The position numbers were made by a program, and so were the translations under genes. The notes under the pieces are model-generated. The model was given only the letters and a program-made list of their open reading frames with translations, was not told the origin of the DNA and searched no databases. A stretch of 64,000 bases of DNA from an uncultured Phycisphaerae bacterium (GTDB lineage: Bacteria; Planctomycetota; Phycisphaerae; UBA1845; Fen-1342), in the NCBI GenBank assembly GCA_937928595.1, contig CALGJV010000004.1, positions 97,430-161,429 of the forward strand, given 5' to 3'. Shown piece after piece: positions 9,055-16,894 of the stretch; within the stretch, counting starts at the first letter, position 1; each line of letters opens with the position of its first letter.

Positions 9055-9374
9055 TGCCCCACAGCCGCCCTGACGACGAATGGGATCCGGAGGCCGAGGC
9101 CGCGGAGGACGCGGACGTGGCCGCGGACGACCCGGACGCCGATCCCGAGGGCCCGCAGGAGATTGACCTCGTCGCTGGCGACGACGAGGCGGAGACTGTC
9201 GCGTGCCCGCACTGCGGGACCGACGTGTACGAGGATGCGGACCGCTGCCCGCACTGCGGCGAGTGGATCGCGGCGGGCGGCGGCGGGTCGACCTGGCCGC
9301 TGTGGGTGGCGGGGGTCGCGCTGGTACTGATCCTGTACCTGGCGTACCAGTCTTACGGCGCGGGCGGCGGGTAA
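9054..9374 (+). CDS. Zinc-ribbon single-pass membrane protein
   Basis: A 106-aa protein with three parts: a very acidic N-terminal half; a zinc ribbon with Cys51/Cys54 (CPHC) and Cys65/Cys68 (CPHC); and a C-terminal transmembrane helix at about residues 81-98. It resembles small zinc-ribbon membrane proteins of unknown function. Start and stop of the pair overlap (TGATG at 9052-9056). The last codons (GAGGG, stop) lie inside a repeated 60-bp segment, so the C-terminus may have been supplied by the repeat. Function unknown. Confidence 0.75.
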   Translation: MPHSRPDDEWDPEAEAAEDADVAADDPDADPEGPQEIDLVAGDDEAETVACPHCGTDVYEDADRCPHCGEWIAAGGGGSTWPLWVAGVALVLILYLAYQSYGAGGG

Positions 9375-9415
9375 TGGGCCCCGGCTTGGCAGCCGGGGCT
9401 CGGACGGGGACCGGC
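9356..9415 (-). repeat. 60-bp inverted duplication, arm B
   Basis: Reverse-complement partner of 8307-8366 (58 of 60 identical). It covers the end of the zinc-ribbon gene and the TCCGAG hairpin at 9377-9405. The core 29 bp (9377-9405) is also identical to 16010-16038. Confidence 0.9.
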
Positions 9416-9434
9416 ACGTGAGCTCCGCAGGGTC

Positions 9435-9460
9435 TCCGAGCCCGGAGCGGGAGCTCCGCG
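9435..9460 (+). repeat. TCCGAG hairpin, variant stem
   Basis: TCCGAG followed by arms CCCGGAGC and GCTCCGCG around GGGA. The stem is close to that at 15969-15995 with one mismatch. It sits between the convergent genes ending at 9374 and 9496. Confidence 0.6.
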
Positions 9461-9495
9461 CCTGGGTTCGGGTTTCGCTCCGGACCCCGGTTGGC

Positions 9496-11961
9496 TCAAC
9501 GTGGGGGTGAGGGGTTGTCCTGTTCGCCGGCCCACGTCGCGACGTAGCTCGCCGCCAACGCCCGCACCAGTTCATCGGCGTCGGTGCGCGCGATCTCGCG
9601 GGCTGCGTCGACGAACGTCGGCCCTTGCCGCGCGAGCACCCGCAGCGCCAGCAGCCGCACGAGCCAGTGGGGGTGCGTCGCGTTGGCCTGCACCGCGTCG
9701 AGCAGCGTGCGGTCGAGCCCGGCGACCATCAGTGCGTCGAGCGTCCGCGCGCGTGTCTCCCACGCCGGGGCGGCCAGCGCGTCGCGCAGCGCGGCCTGCA
9801 CGCGCTCGGCCGCGATGGACGTCGGCGTGTAGCCGAGCGGCTGGCGCGCCGCGCGCTGCTGCTCGCCCAGCAGGTCGGCCAGCACCTCGAGGGCCCGCCA
9901 GCGGGCGTCCTCGTTCTCCCCGCCTAGGGCGGCCACGAGGCTGCTGATCGACTCGCGCGCCGACAGCGCGGGCACGCGGTTGAAGTATACCGTGCGCGGC
10001 ACCTGGCCGACCGGGCCGGGCCGCCATGTGCCGTCGGCGCCGCGCTGCGCATCGAGGATGGTGTTCACGATGACCCGCTGGAGCTGTTGCGGGCTCCGGC
10101 GGCTCACGTCACGCAGCGGACCGACATCGAGCGTGCAGCGCACCCGCACCGTCTGGCCGGGCTGGAGCACCCGCACTTCGTCGAGTGTCACGGTCAGCAG
10201 GGCCGGGTACTCGCGCTTGCGCTCGCCTTCGAGCGTGACGGACACCAGAAACACCGGGTTGGCCGCCTCGTCGGCTCCGAGCGCCAGGGGCGTCGGTCCA
10301 CGGTTCGTGAGACGGAACTCCAGCCACCACGGCTCGCCGGGACCCGGGCTGCGGTGCTCCGGCTCGACCGCCGCTTCGAGAAACCGCCCCGGCTCCCGGT
10401 AGTAGTCCAGAATTCGCGGATCGAAGCGGGCCCACGCGGCCGCGACGGCCGGATCCGGTTGCGCCGGCCGGACCGGCGCGGGCGGCGGCAGCGCGCCCGG
10501 TGCCTGGGGCGCGGCCGCGGGGGCGGGACGCCCGGGCGGGGATGCATCGGCCGGTTGGGTTGCGGGGGGAGCTGTCGGGGCGGCGAGGGCCGTGGCAACC
10601 GCGGCCGGCGCCGCGGGGGGGCTGCCGTTTGGCGTCGCTTCCAGCTCAGCGAGCAGGTCGGCCGCATAGCCCGCGGGCGGACGGTACTCGAGCTGGGACA
10701 AAACACGCTCGGCGCCGGCTGCGTCATCCGCCGCCCGCAGAAGTCGCACGACCTGCACGGCCGCGAAGGGGTCGCGCTTCGCCAGCGGGGTGAGAACGGC
10801 GAGGGCCTCGTCGGCCTTGAGATTCACGGCCAGCGCCCAGCCGAGCACGCGCTGGACGAACGGGTCCGAAGGGGCCCGCTCGCGCGCGGCCCGCGCGAGC
10901 ATCAGCGCGCGGTCGGGTTGCGCGTCGAGCGTGACGTAGTACCAGGCGGCCTGCGCCAGCTCGCTCACGGGATGTTCGGAGGGCTCGCGGATGGCCGCGA
11001 AGCGCCGGGCGAGAGCGCCCTGAACTTCCACGGCCTCCAGATCGCGGCCGGCCCGCCGCAACAGGTAGTACTCCAACAGCGCGGCCTGCGCCGCCTCGGC
11101 CGGGGCCGTGCGCACCGCCCGCTCGGCCGTCGCGATCGCCGCTTCGAGCTGACCGCGGGCGAACTGGTTGCGGGCGGCGTCGAGCAGGAACCCGCCGGGA
11201 AATGGCGCCGCGGGGTGCACGGCGGCGTGCATGGCCAAGCCGTAGTCGTACAGCCGGCCGGCCTCCTCCCGTAACCCGCCTTCGTCGAGCAGCAGGGCCG
11301 CGTCCCACACGGCCGCGAGCGACAACGGCCGCGCACTAACGAGTTGCAGCAGCGACGCAACACGCTCGGCGAGCGGGTCTTCGTCGGCCAGGGTCTCCAC
11401 TTGCAGTGCCGCGGCCACCGGGCTGCCGGGCTGAAGTGTCAAGGCGCGGGCGGCATGCTGTCGCGCGGTCGCCGGGTCCAGCCGCTCGAGAGCGAGCCGG
11501 GCCAACCATTCCTGAACCTGCGCCGCCAACGCCGCCGGGCGTTCCACCGCGGCCTGCTCCTCGAGCCAGCGGACGCGCTGCTCGGCCGTGGGCTGCGCGC
11601 GCAGGCCGGCGTCGAGCCAGCGCTCAAACGCCCCCTCGTGCCGCGGGGCGGCCTTCAGCAGGCCGGCCAGCGCCTGGTCCGCGGCGCGGGCGTCGGCATC
11701 GAGCAGTGCGACCTCGTAGAGCCACGCCCAGGCGTCGGCCAACTGCGGATCGAGCCGCACGGCGGCCAAGAGAAGCGTGCGGACGTGCTGCCGGTCGGCG
11801 GCCGACGCGGGCCGGGCGCGCGTCAGACCGTGGTCGCGAGCGCGGTCGGCGAGCAGTTGCGCGAGCGTGCGGGCCGGCGGGCCGGCAGCCGCGGCGGCCA
11901 GCGTACCGCAGCAGAGCGTGAGGGCCAGGGCGTACGGTCGGACCCGCCAGGGGCTCGGCAT
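9496..11961 (-). CDS. Secreted TPR/HEAT-repeat protein
   Basis: An 821-aa protein with an N-terminal signal peptide (RPYALALTLCCGTLAAAAA). TPR-like helical repeats span about residues 60-430, followed by a Pro/Ala linker (about 440-510), a beta-rich domain, and C-terminal HEAT-like helices (ARWRALEVLADLL, WLVRLLALRVLARQG). It is probably a periplasmic or envelope scaffold. I chose ATG 11961 because GGAG lies 6 nt upstream; a TTG five codons earlier lacks a site. No enzymatic motif is visible and partners are unknown. Confidence 0.7.
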   Translation of the reverse strand: MPSPWRVRPYALALTLCCGTLAAAAAGPPARTLAQLLADRARDHGLTRARPASAADRQHVRTLLLAAVRLDPQLADAWAWLYEVALLDADARAADQALAGLLKAAPRHEGAFERWLDAGLRAQPTAEQRVRWLEEQAAVERPAALAAQVQEWLARLALERLDPATARQHAARALTLQPGSPVAAALQVETLADEDPLAERVASLLQLVSARPLSLAAVWDAALLLDEGGLREEAGRLYDYGLAMHAAVHPAAPFPGGFLLDAARNQFARGQLEAAIATAERAVRTAPAEAAQAALLEYYLLRRAGRDLEAVEVQGALARRFAAIREPSEHPVSELAQAAWYYVTLDAQPDRALMLARAARERAPSDPFVQRVLGWALAVNLKADEALAVLTPLAKRDPFAAVQVVRLLRAADDAAGAERVLSQLEYRPPAGYAADLLAELEATPNGSPPAAPAAVATALAAPTAPPATQPADASPPGRPAPAAAPQAPGALPPPAPVRPAQPDPAVAAAWARFDPRILDYYREPGRFLEAAVEPEHRSPGPGEPWWLEFRLTNRGPTPLALGADEAANPVFLVSVTLEGERKREYPALLTVTLDEVRVLQPGQTVRVRCTLDVGPLRDVSRRSPQQLQRVIVNTILDAQRGADGTWRPGPVGQVPRTVYFNRVPALSARESISSLVAALGGENEDARWRALEVLADLLGEQQRAARQPLGYTPTSIAAERVQAALRDALAAPAWETRARTLDALMVAGLDRTLLDAVQANATHPHWLVRLLALRVLARQGPTFVDAAREIARTDADELVRALAASYVATWAGEQDNPSPPR

Positions 11962-12045
11962 GGGCGTCTCCGGCAAGTGGGTTCGGCGACATGATACTGC
12001 CGCGCGGGTGGGGGGCCACTGGCGGCGCGGGGCGTCCGGCGACGC

Positions 12046-12498
12046 TTACTCGGCCGGCTCGAGGATGGCCGTCATCGAGCCGCGGCAGCGGGCGATGCGG
12101 GGGTCCGGTCCGTAGGCGTGAATCTGCTGCTGCTTGAACTCGGCTCGCTCGAAGATCGTGGTCTCGACGATGACGCGGCCGGTGGTGTCCACCTCGCGCG
12201 CCATCTCATAGGCGCGCTGCGGGTCATACCCGAAGAGCCGTCCGAGCATCTCGATGACGTACTCGTAGGTGTGATCGTCGTCGTCGAGCAGGATGACGTG
12301 CCAGAGGGGGGCCCGCCCGGTCTGCGGCCGGGCGACCTCGGGCCGGGCGGTCGCGCCCCCGGCGGCGGCCCGCCGAGTCGGTGCGGGCGGGCGCAAGCGG
12401 TGACGGCGTTCCTTTGTCAGCACAAGCGACATCTGTTGCGCTACCAAGCTGAGCGGGGCGGTCGCGTGGCCGCGGCCGACGCGAGCTCCTTGACTCAT
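12046..12498 (-). CDS. clpS: ClpS, ATP-dependent Clp protease adaptor
   Basis: Adaptor that delivers N-degron substrates to ClpAP. The conserved core is clear: WHVILLDDDDHTYEYVIEML, then GYDPQRAYEMAREVDTTGR and the EFKQQQIHAYGPD segment. The core is preceded by a long basic N-terminal extension. Start is uncertain. The ATG at 12498 overlaps a TATTAA hexamer that could be the -10 box, in which case the methionine at codon 23 (12432) would be the true start. Divergent from thiC. Confidence 0.9.
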   Translation of the reverse strand: MSQGARVGRGHATAPLSLVAQQMSLVLTKERRHRLRPPAPTRRAAAGGATARPEVARPQTGRAPLWHVILLDDDDHTYEYVIEMLGRLFGYDPQRAYEMAREVDTTGRVIVETTIFERAEFKQQQIHAYGPDPRIARCRGSMTAILEPAE

Positions 12499-12551
12499 TA
12501 ATACCCGCGCGATCAGGCGAAGCGCAGCGCAATCGGGCGAGATTGGGGGCG

Positions 12552-12580
12552 TTGCCGGCCGCCGGCGGCCGACGTATAAC
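12552..12580 (+). promoter_or_regulatory. Sigma-70-type promoter of the thiC riboswitch RNA
   Basis: TTGCCG, 17-nt spacer, TATAAC. The predicted start is near 12587, immediately before the P1 stem of the TPP riboswitch at 12589, which supports the assignment. Confidence 0.7.
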
Positions 12581-12588
12581 GCGCGGTG

Positions 12589-12715
12589 GTGCTAGGGGTG
12601 ACCGGGCGCGACCGGTCTGAGATCCGCGCACGCGGCGCGGAGACCCTCCGAACCTGATCAGCGTCGGACGCTGCCCGGCCGGGGCCGGCTTCGTCGCGGC
12701 TGCGGAGGGAAGCAC
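12589..12715 (+). ncRNA. TPP riboswitch (THI element) upstream of thiC
   Basis: All hallmark segments are in order: AGGGGTG (12594-12600), CTGAGA (12617-12622), ACCCT (12643), AACCTGATC (12651-12659) and GCGGAGGGAAGC (12702-12713). P1 closes perfectly, GTGCT (12589-12593) with AGCAC (12711-12715). The aptamer is longer than usual (127 nt). Two short extra hairpins, CAGCG/CGCTG (12659-12673) and CCGGCC/GGCCGG (12675-12688), lie between the conserved AACCTGATC and the 3' strand. A possible expression platform follows at 12752-12763. It should repress thiC when thiamine pyrophosphate is plentiful. Confidence 0.92.
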
Positions 12716-12751
12716 AGCCCGCCGACGGGCCCGTCTTCCGGGCGTCGACCC

Positions 12752-12763
12752 GCTTCCTTCCGC
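12752..12763 (+). promoter_or_regulatory. Candidate switching strand of the TPP riboswitch
   Basis: GCTTCCTTCCGC can pair over 12 bp, with one G-U, with the 3' aptamer strand GCGGAGGGAAGC at 12702-12713. Pairing would compete with ligand binding, so this is the likely alternative-structure strand. The ribosome binding site (GGAG) lies about 25 nt downstream. Confidence 0.5.
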
Positions 12764-12797
12764 CGGGTTCGTACCAGTCCGCGATTGGAGTACGCCC

Positions 12798-14225
12798 ATG
12801 ACGCAGCTCGAAGCGGCCCGCGCAGGGTGCATCACGCCTGAAATGGCCATCGTCGCCGCCCGCGAGAAGGTTGCACCGGAGTTCGTCCGCGACGGCGTGG
12901 CCCGCGGCCGGATCGTCATTCCCGCCAACGTGCGCCACCTGGCGGGCAGCAGCGGGCAGGCACCGGCCGGTCCGCCGGCGGAGCGGGCTTCGGCGGAGGC
13001 GCTGGCGGCCGCGGCGCGGCCCCGCCGGACGGTGGCGGAGCGCCGCGCGTGGCTCGACGCGCCGGCTCCGGCCGGCGAGCGGGCGCCGCGGCGGCTGGAG
13101 CCGATCGGCATCGGGCGGGCCCTGAGCACGAAGATCAACGCGAACCTGGGCGCATCGCCGCTCTCGAGCGACGCCGCGGGCGAGCTGCGGAAGCTCCGGA
13201 CGGCGCTGCTGTACGGGGCGGATACCGTGATGGACCTGTCGACCGGCGGTGACCTGGACGCCTGCCGCCGGCTCTTCGTGGACCACAGCCCGGTGCCGGT
13301 GGGGACGGTGCCGATCTACAGCATGATCGTGGAGCGCCCGATCGAGGAGCTCGACGCCGACACGATTCTGCGGACGATCGAGCGGCAGGCGCAGCAGGGG
13401 GTGGACTTCTTCACGATCCACGCGGGGATCCGGCGGGCGCACCTGCCGCTGCTGGGGCGGCGCACGCAGGGCATCGTCAGTCGCGGCGGGGCGCTGCTGG
13501 CGCGGTGGATGACGTACCACGGGCGCGAGAACCCGCTGTACGAGCGCTTCGACGACATCAGCGCGATTCTGCGGGCGTACGACGTGACGTACTCGCTGGG
13601 CGACGGGCTGCGGCCGGGGTGTCTCGCGGACGCCGGCGACCCGGCGCAGCTCGCGGAGTTGCGCGAGCTGGGGGAGCTGGTGCACCGGGCCCGCGACGCG
13701 GGCGTGCAGGTGATGGTGGAGGGGCCGGGCCACGTGCCGCTCAACGAAGTGGCGTTCAACATCGAGACGCAGCGGCGGCTGTGCGACGACGCGCCGTTCT
13801 ACGTGCTGGGCCCGGTCGTGACCGACGTGTTTCCCGGATTCGACCACATCACCAGCGCGATCGGCGCGACCGAGGCCGCGCGGGCCGGGGCGGCGCTGCT
13901 GTGCTACGTCACGCCGCGCGAGCACGTCGGCCTGCCCGACGAGGACGACGTGCGCCTGGGATGCATCGCCTACCGCATCGCGGCTCACGCCGGCGACGTG
14001 GCCCGCGGCGTGGCGGGCGCCGCCGACTGGGACCGCGACATGGCCCGCGCCCGCGCCGCGCTCGACTGGCCGCGGCAGTTCGCGCTCGCGTTCGACGGCG
14101 AGCACGCCCGGGCGCTGCGCGCTGCGCACCTGCCGACCGACGCGCCGTACTGCTCGATGTGCGGCCGGGAGTGGTGCAGCCAGCGGCTCAGCGGCGAGCT
14201 GACGAGCGGGTGCCCGGTGCCGTGA
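12798..14225 (+). CDS. thiC: Phosphomethylpyrimidine synthase ThiC
   Basis: Radical SAM enzyme that rearranges aminoimidazole ribotide to HMP-phosphate, the pyrimidine half of thiamine. The non-canonical C-terminal iron-sulfur motif CSMCGREWC is present (Cys452, Cys455, Cys460). Other family blocks are GRALSTKINANLG, DLSTGGDLDACRR, FFTIHAGIRRAHLPLL and EGPGHVPLNEV. It lies in a TPP riboswitch transcript, so it is feedback-regulated by thiamine pyrophosphate. The ATG at 12798 follows GGAG by 8 nt. It is 475 aa, without the N-terminal extension of longer homologues. No other thi gene is adjacent. Confidence 0.97.
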   Translation: MTQLEAARAGCITPEMAIVAAREKVAPEFVRDGVARGRIVIPANVRHLAGSSGQAPAGPPAERASAEALAAAARPRRTVAERRAWLDAPAPAGERAPRRLEPIGIGRALSTKINANLGASPLSSDAAGELRKLRTALLYGADTVMDLSTGGDLDACRRLFVDHSPVPVGTVPIYSMIVERPIEELDADTILRTIERQAQQGVDFFTIHAGIRRAHLPLLGRRTQGIVSRGGALLARWMTYHGRENPLYERFDDISAILRAYDVTYSLGDGLRPGCLADAGDPAQLAELRELGELVHRARDAGVQVMVEGPGHVPLNEVAFNIETQRRLCDDAPFYVLGPVVTDVFPGFDHITSAIGATEAARAGAALLCYVTPREHVGLPDEDDVRLGCIAYRIAAHAGDVARGVAGAADWDRDMARARAALDWPRQFALAFDGEHARALRAAHLPTDAPYCSMCGREWCSQRLSGELTSGCPVP

Positions 14226-14235
14226 GGCCGCGCCG

Positions 14236-15174
14236 TCAGGCCGGCGCAAGCGTGCGCCGGTAACGCCAGAAGACGCGCGCCACGCGGCAGCCCGCCCACG
14301 CGTGGTAGAACGAGATCGGCCCGACCCACGGGATCAGCGCCGTGCGGTGGCCGGCCGCCCGCAGGTCGTTCAAGCAGTGCCACAGCAGCACGCGGCCGAG
14401 CCCGTGCCCGCGGGCTTCGGGCGCGGTGCCCATCGGTCCGAAGAAGCCCCACTCGCGGTTCTGGCCCGAGTGCGCCGCGAACGCGATGATCCGGTCCTGC
14501 CGCAGCGCGAGGTGCAGCCCCGGCGGCGACTGGGCGTGGGCCAGGTGCACCTCGAACCGCCAGTCCGCGCCGAAGTTCGCCGCGAAGAACGCATCCAGCC
14601 GCGGGCCGTCGTCGTCCCGCGCGCGGCGGATGACGATCCCGTCGCCGGCCAGCCGCGCCTCCTCGGCGGCCGTGTCGAACGGCCGCTCAAGCTCGCCGAC
14701 GAGGTTCACGCAGTCGCGGAAGCGCTCGAAGCCGCAGCGCTCGAGAAAGCACAGGGCCGTCGTGTAGCGGGGATCCAGGCCGGGCGTGAAGTAGTTGCCG
14801 GGAATGGCGAGCACCTCGACCTCGGCCGTGTCGGCGGGCCACGTTTGCTCGGCGCGGGCCAGCAGCCGACGCGCCACGCCCCGCCGGCGGTGCGCGGCGT
14901 CCACCGCGAACAGACCGACCCAGGCCTTCGGTGCGCCCAAGCCGCCCGCCAGCACCGGCCGCCGCACAACCGTCTGGAGAAAGCCGACCGGCCGGCCGTC
15001 GCGCTCGGCGACGAAGTTGCGCCAGTCGAACTCGGGCGTGCGCGGCGCTGCGAATAGCTTCTCGGACAGCAGCGCGGGGCTGAACGTATCGTGCACCAGG
15101 GCGGTACGGGCCAGGTCATACAGGGCGGGCAGGTCGGCCGGCACGGCCGTCCGAATCGTCTCGCTTTCAGCCAT
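14236..15174 (-). CDS. Tandem GNAT-domain acetyltransferase
   Basis: A 312-aa protein with two GNAT folds in tandem. The first (about residues 1-150) carries the acetyl-CoA loop HRRRGVARRL; the second (about 160-312) carries EARGHGLGRVLL, both matching the R/Q-x-x-G-x-G/A pattern. Substrate unknown. I chose the ATG at 15174 (MAESETIRTA) as the start; the frame stays open upstream but that part is Arg/Pro-rich and does not look coding. It converges with thiC, 10 bp away. Confidence 0.8.
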   Translation of the reverse strand: MAESETIRTAVPADLPALYDLARTALVHDTFSPALLSEKLFAAPRTPEFDWRNFVAERDGRPVGFLQTVVRRPVLAGGLGAPKAWVGLFAVDAAHRRRGVARRLLARAEQTWPADTAEVEVLAIPGNYFTPGLDPRYTTALCFLERCGFERFRDCVNLVGELERPFDTAAEEARLAGDGIVIRRARDDDGPRLDAFFAANFGADWRFEVHLAHAQSPPGLHLALRQDRIIAFAAHSGQNREWGFFGPMGTAPEARGHGLGRVLLWHCLNDLRAAGHRTALIPWVGPISFYHAWAGCRVARVFWRYRRTLAPA

Positions 15175-15506
15175 CGGCGTATCTCGCTGGGTCCGGGGCG
15201 CGGCGGCCGCGCATCGTAACCGGCCGCGTCGCGGCGAGCATTTCTCGGGACCCAGCCGGCCGACCGCCGAATTGCCGGCGGGGCGCGGGCCCCGGGAGAG
15301 GCGCTTCCCTATAAAAGATGCGCGGCGGAAGCGGGCGTGGGCCCGGCTCGCCGTGTCGGGCGGCCGGGCGGCGGAACGCCGGGAGCGCTTGGGCGGGCGC
15401 GGTTTGGGCGGGCGTAGAATGTGGCGGAGCAAGGGAAGGCGGCGGAGCGACCGCCACCGGCTGATGCGACCCACGGCCCGGTAGTGTCCCCTGGAGGAAA
15501 GAAGCC
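15175..15506. other. Divergent intergenic region
   Basis: A 332-bp gap between the divergently transcribed GNAT gene and the small coiled-coil gene. TATAAA at 15310 and TAGAAT at 15415-15420 are the only AT-rich hexamers; neither has a good -35 at normal spacing. No gene, repeat or RNA was recognised. Confidence 0.5.
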
Positions 15507-15821
15507 ATGAACGAGGCCGAATTCCAGAAGCGGCTGGCGGAACTGGTGGCCGAGATCGACGCACTGCCGGAGGGCGAGCGGGAGCGGCTAAAGGCCCTCG
15601 CGGCCGAGACGCGCGACCGGCACGAGCAGATCAAGCAGAGCGTGCGGAGCCTTCAGGAAAGCATCGATTTCCTGCGGCTGGGCATCAAGTACATGATCTT
15701 CGACCTGGAAGCGACGCGGCGCGAGAACGCGTACCTCCGCAAGATGCTCGAGCAAGACCCGAACGGCAACAACGGCAACCCGGACGGCGGCAACCCGGAT
15801 GGGGGCGGAAACGGCTTCTGA
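15507..15821 (+). CDS. Small coiled-coil protein, planctomycete-type hypothetical
   Basis: A 104-aa protein: a charged alpha-helical/coiled-coil body (residues 1-82, with RLGIKYMIFDLEATRREN near the end) and an Asn/Gly/Asp-rich flexible tail. GGAGGAAAG lies just upstream of the ATG. The LGIKYMIFDLEATRRENAYL segment resembles small conserved proteins I associate with planctomycetes, but no function is known to me. The gene is followed by a strong hairpin (15924-15951). Confidence 0.7.
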   Translation: MNEAEFQKRLAELVAEIDALPEGERERLKALAAETRDRHEQIKQSVRSLQESIDFLRLGIKYMIFDLEATRRENAYLRKMLEQDPNGNNGNPDGGNPDGGGNGF

Positions 15822-15923
15822 AGCGACCCTCCAGGCGCTGGCCGGTGGCGCTGCGACCCGCTGCCGGCCGGCACGACCCACGCCCGTGTAAGGTCGAGTG
15901 TCTCCTACCTGACCCAGGGGCGG

Positions 15924-15951
15924 AACCCGGCGGCTTGGCAGCCGCCGGGTT
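15924..15951. terminator. Strong hairpin between convergent genes
   Basis: Arms AACCCGGCGGCT and AGCCGCCGGGTT around TGGC, a 12-bp perfect stem. The TTGGCA at the loop matches the 29-bp repeat at 16010. It lies 100 bp after the small coiled-coil gene and just beyond the parA end. No U-tract follows, so it could be an inefficient or factor-dependent terminator or a member of the repeat family. Confidence 0.4.
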
Positions 15952-15968
15952 CGTTTATGCGCGGCGGC

Positions 15969-15995
15969 GTCCGAGCCCGGAGCGCGAGCTCCGGG
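15969..15995 (+). repeat. TCCGAG hairpin, CCCGGAGC stem
   Basis: GTCCGAG followed by arms CCCGGAGC and GCTCCGGG around GCGA. It is 15 bp before the 29-bp repeat at 16010 and related to 9435-9460. Confidence 0.7.
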
Positions 15996-16002
15996 CCCCA
16001 TC

Positions 16003-16893
16003 TCACCCCGGCCCCGGCTTGGCAGCCGGGGCTCGGACAGCGGCCCCGCCACGCGCTCTGCCGTCGTCCGCCACGCCCTGACGCCACCCCCGTCCGGGCC
16101 CCCCGTCCGGGCACCCGGCGGGAGCGGCCGCGGGATCGGCCCGCGCGGGCGTGCGCTTGTCGGGTGTGGGCGGCGGGTTCGTCGGGGCGGCTTGCCAGAC
16201 CGCTGTCAACGGGCGCGTGACGGCGGACGTCGGGGCGGCGACGGGCGTCTCCGCAGCGACGACCGGCGCGAGCACTTCCTCGAACAGTCGCTCGATTTCC
16301 AGCGCGGCATCGCGGGCCGCGGGTCCCATCCGCCAGACCGCGCTGCGGGCCCCGCACGCCTCCGCGTAGGCCGTTCGGAGCCGCAGCGGGGTGGCCGCGA
16401 CCGGGAAGCCGAAGCGCTGCACCGCCTCGACCGCCACGCGGGCCAGACGTGTGCGGGGCTGGACGCGGTTGAGCACGGTCCAGACGCGCGGGCGATCGGC
16501 ACGCGGCCCGCGCAGCCGCAGGCGGTACAGCAGCCGCGCGGTGCGGTACGACGCCCAGATGTCCATCATGGACGGTCCGATCGGCAGCAGCACGATGTCG
16601 GCGGCCGCCGCGAGCACGGCCGTCTCGGGGCTGAGCGCGGCGGGGCCGTCGGCGATGACCACGGCATGGATGGCGGTCAGGCGCGGCAGGCGGTCCTGAA
16701 GCGCGGCCACGTTGTCGCAACGCTCGAGCCGGATGCGCGGAGCGGCGATGGTGAGCCATTCGGATGTGCTAGCCTGGGCGTCGGCATCGACGACGGCCAC
16801 GCGAATGCCGCGATCGTGGAGCCACAACGCGGCGTGGGCCGCGAGCGTGGACTTGCCGACCCCGCCCTTGCTGTTGAGGACCGCCACGAGCAT
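16003..16893 (-). CDS. ParA/MinD-family ATPase (orphan)
   Basis: About 296 aa. The deviant Walker A motif NSKGGVGKST is at residues 7-16 (Lys9 signature, Lys14). VVDADAQAS follows as switch I, and VVIADGPAAL replaces the usual DxPP switch II. Such ATPases position cargo (chromosome, plasmid, flagella, receptors) on the nucleoid or membrane. There is no parB nearby. The ATG at 16893 lies one base after the stop of the diguanylate cyclase gene, so the two are coupled. The last ~70 residues are Pro/Ala-rich, and the final residues and stop come from a 29-bp intergenic repeat, so the native end may be earlier. Confidence 0.85.
   Translation of the reverse strand: MLVAVLNSKGGVGKSTLAAHAALWLHDRGIRVAVVDADAQASTSEWLTIAAPRIRLERCDNVAALQDRLPRLTAIHAVVIADGPAALSPETAVLAAAADIVLLPIGPSMMDIWASYRTARLLYRLRLRGPRADRPRVWTVLNRVQPRTRLARVAVEAVQRFGFPVAATPLRLRTAYAEACGARSAVWRMGPAARDAALEIERLFEEVLAPVVAAETPVAAPTSAVTRPLTAVWQAAPTNPPPTPDKRTPARADPAAAPAGCPDGGPGRGWRQGVADDGRARGGAAVRAPAAKPGPG
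16010..16038 (-). repeat. 29-bp TCCGAG hairpin repeat, third copy
   Basis: Identical over 29 bp to 9377-9405 and to the reverse complement of 8317-8345. It lies inside the 3' end of the parA reading frame and encodes its last residues (VRAPAAKPGP). Confidence 0.9.
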
Positions 16894-16894
16894 C

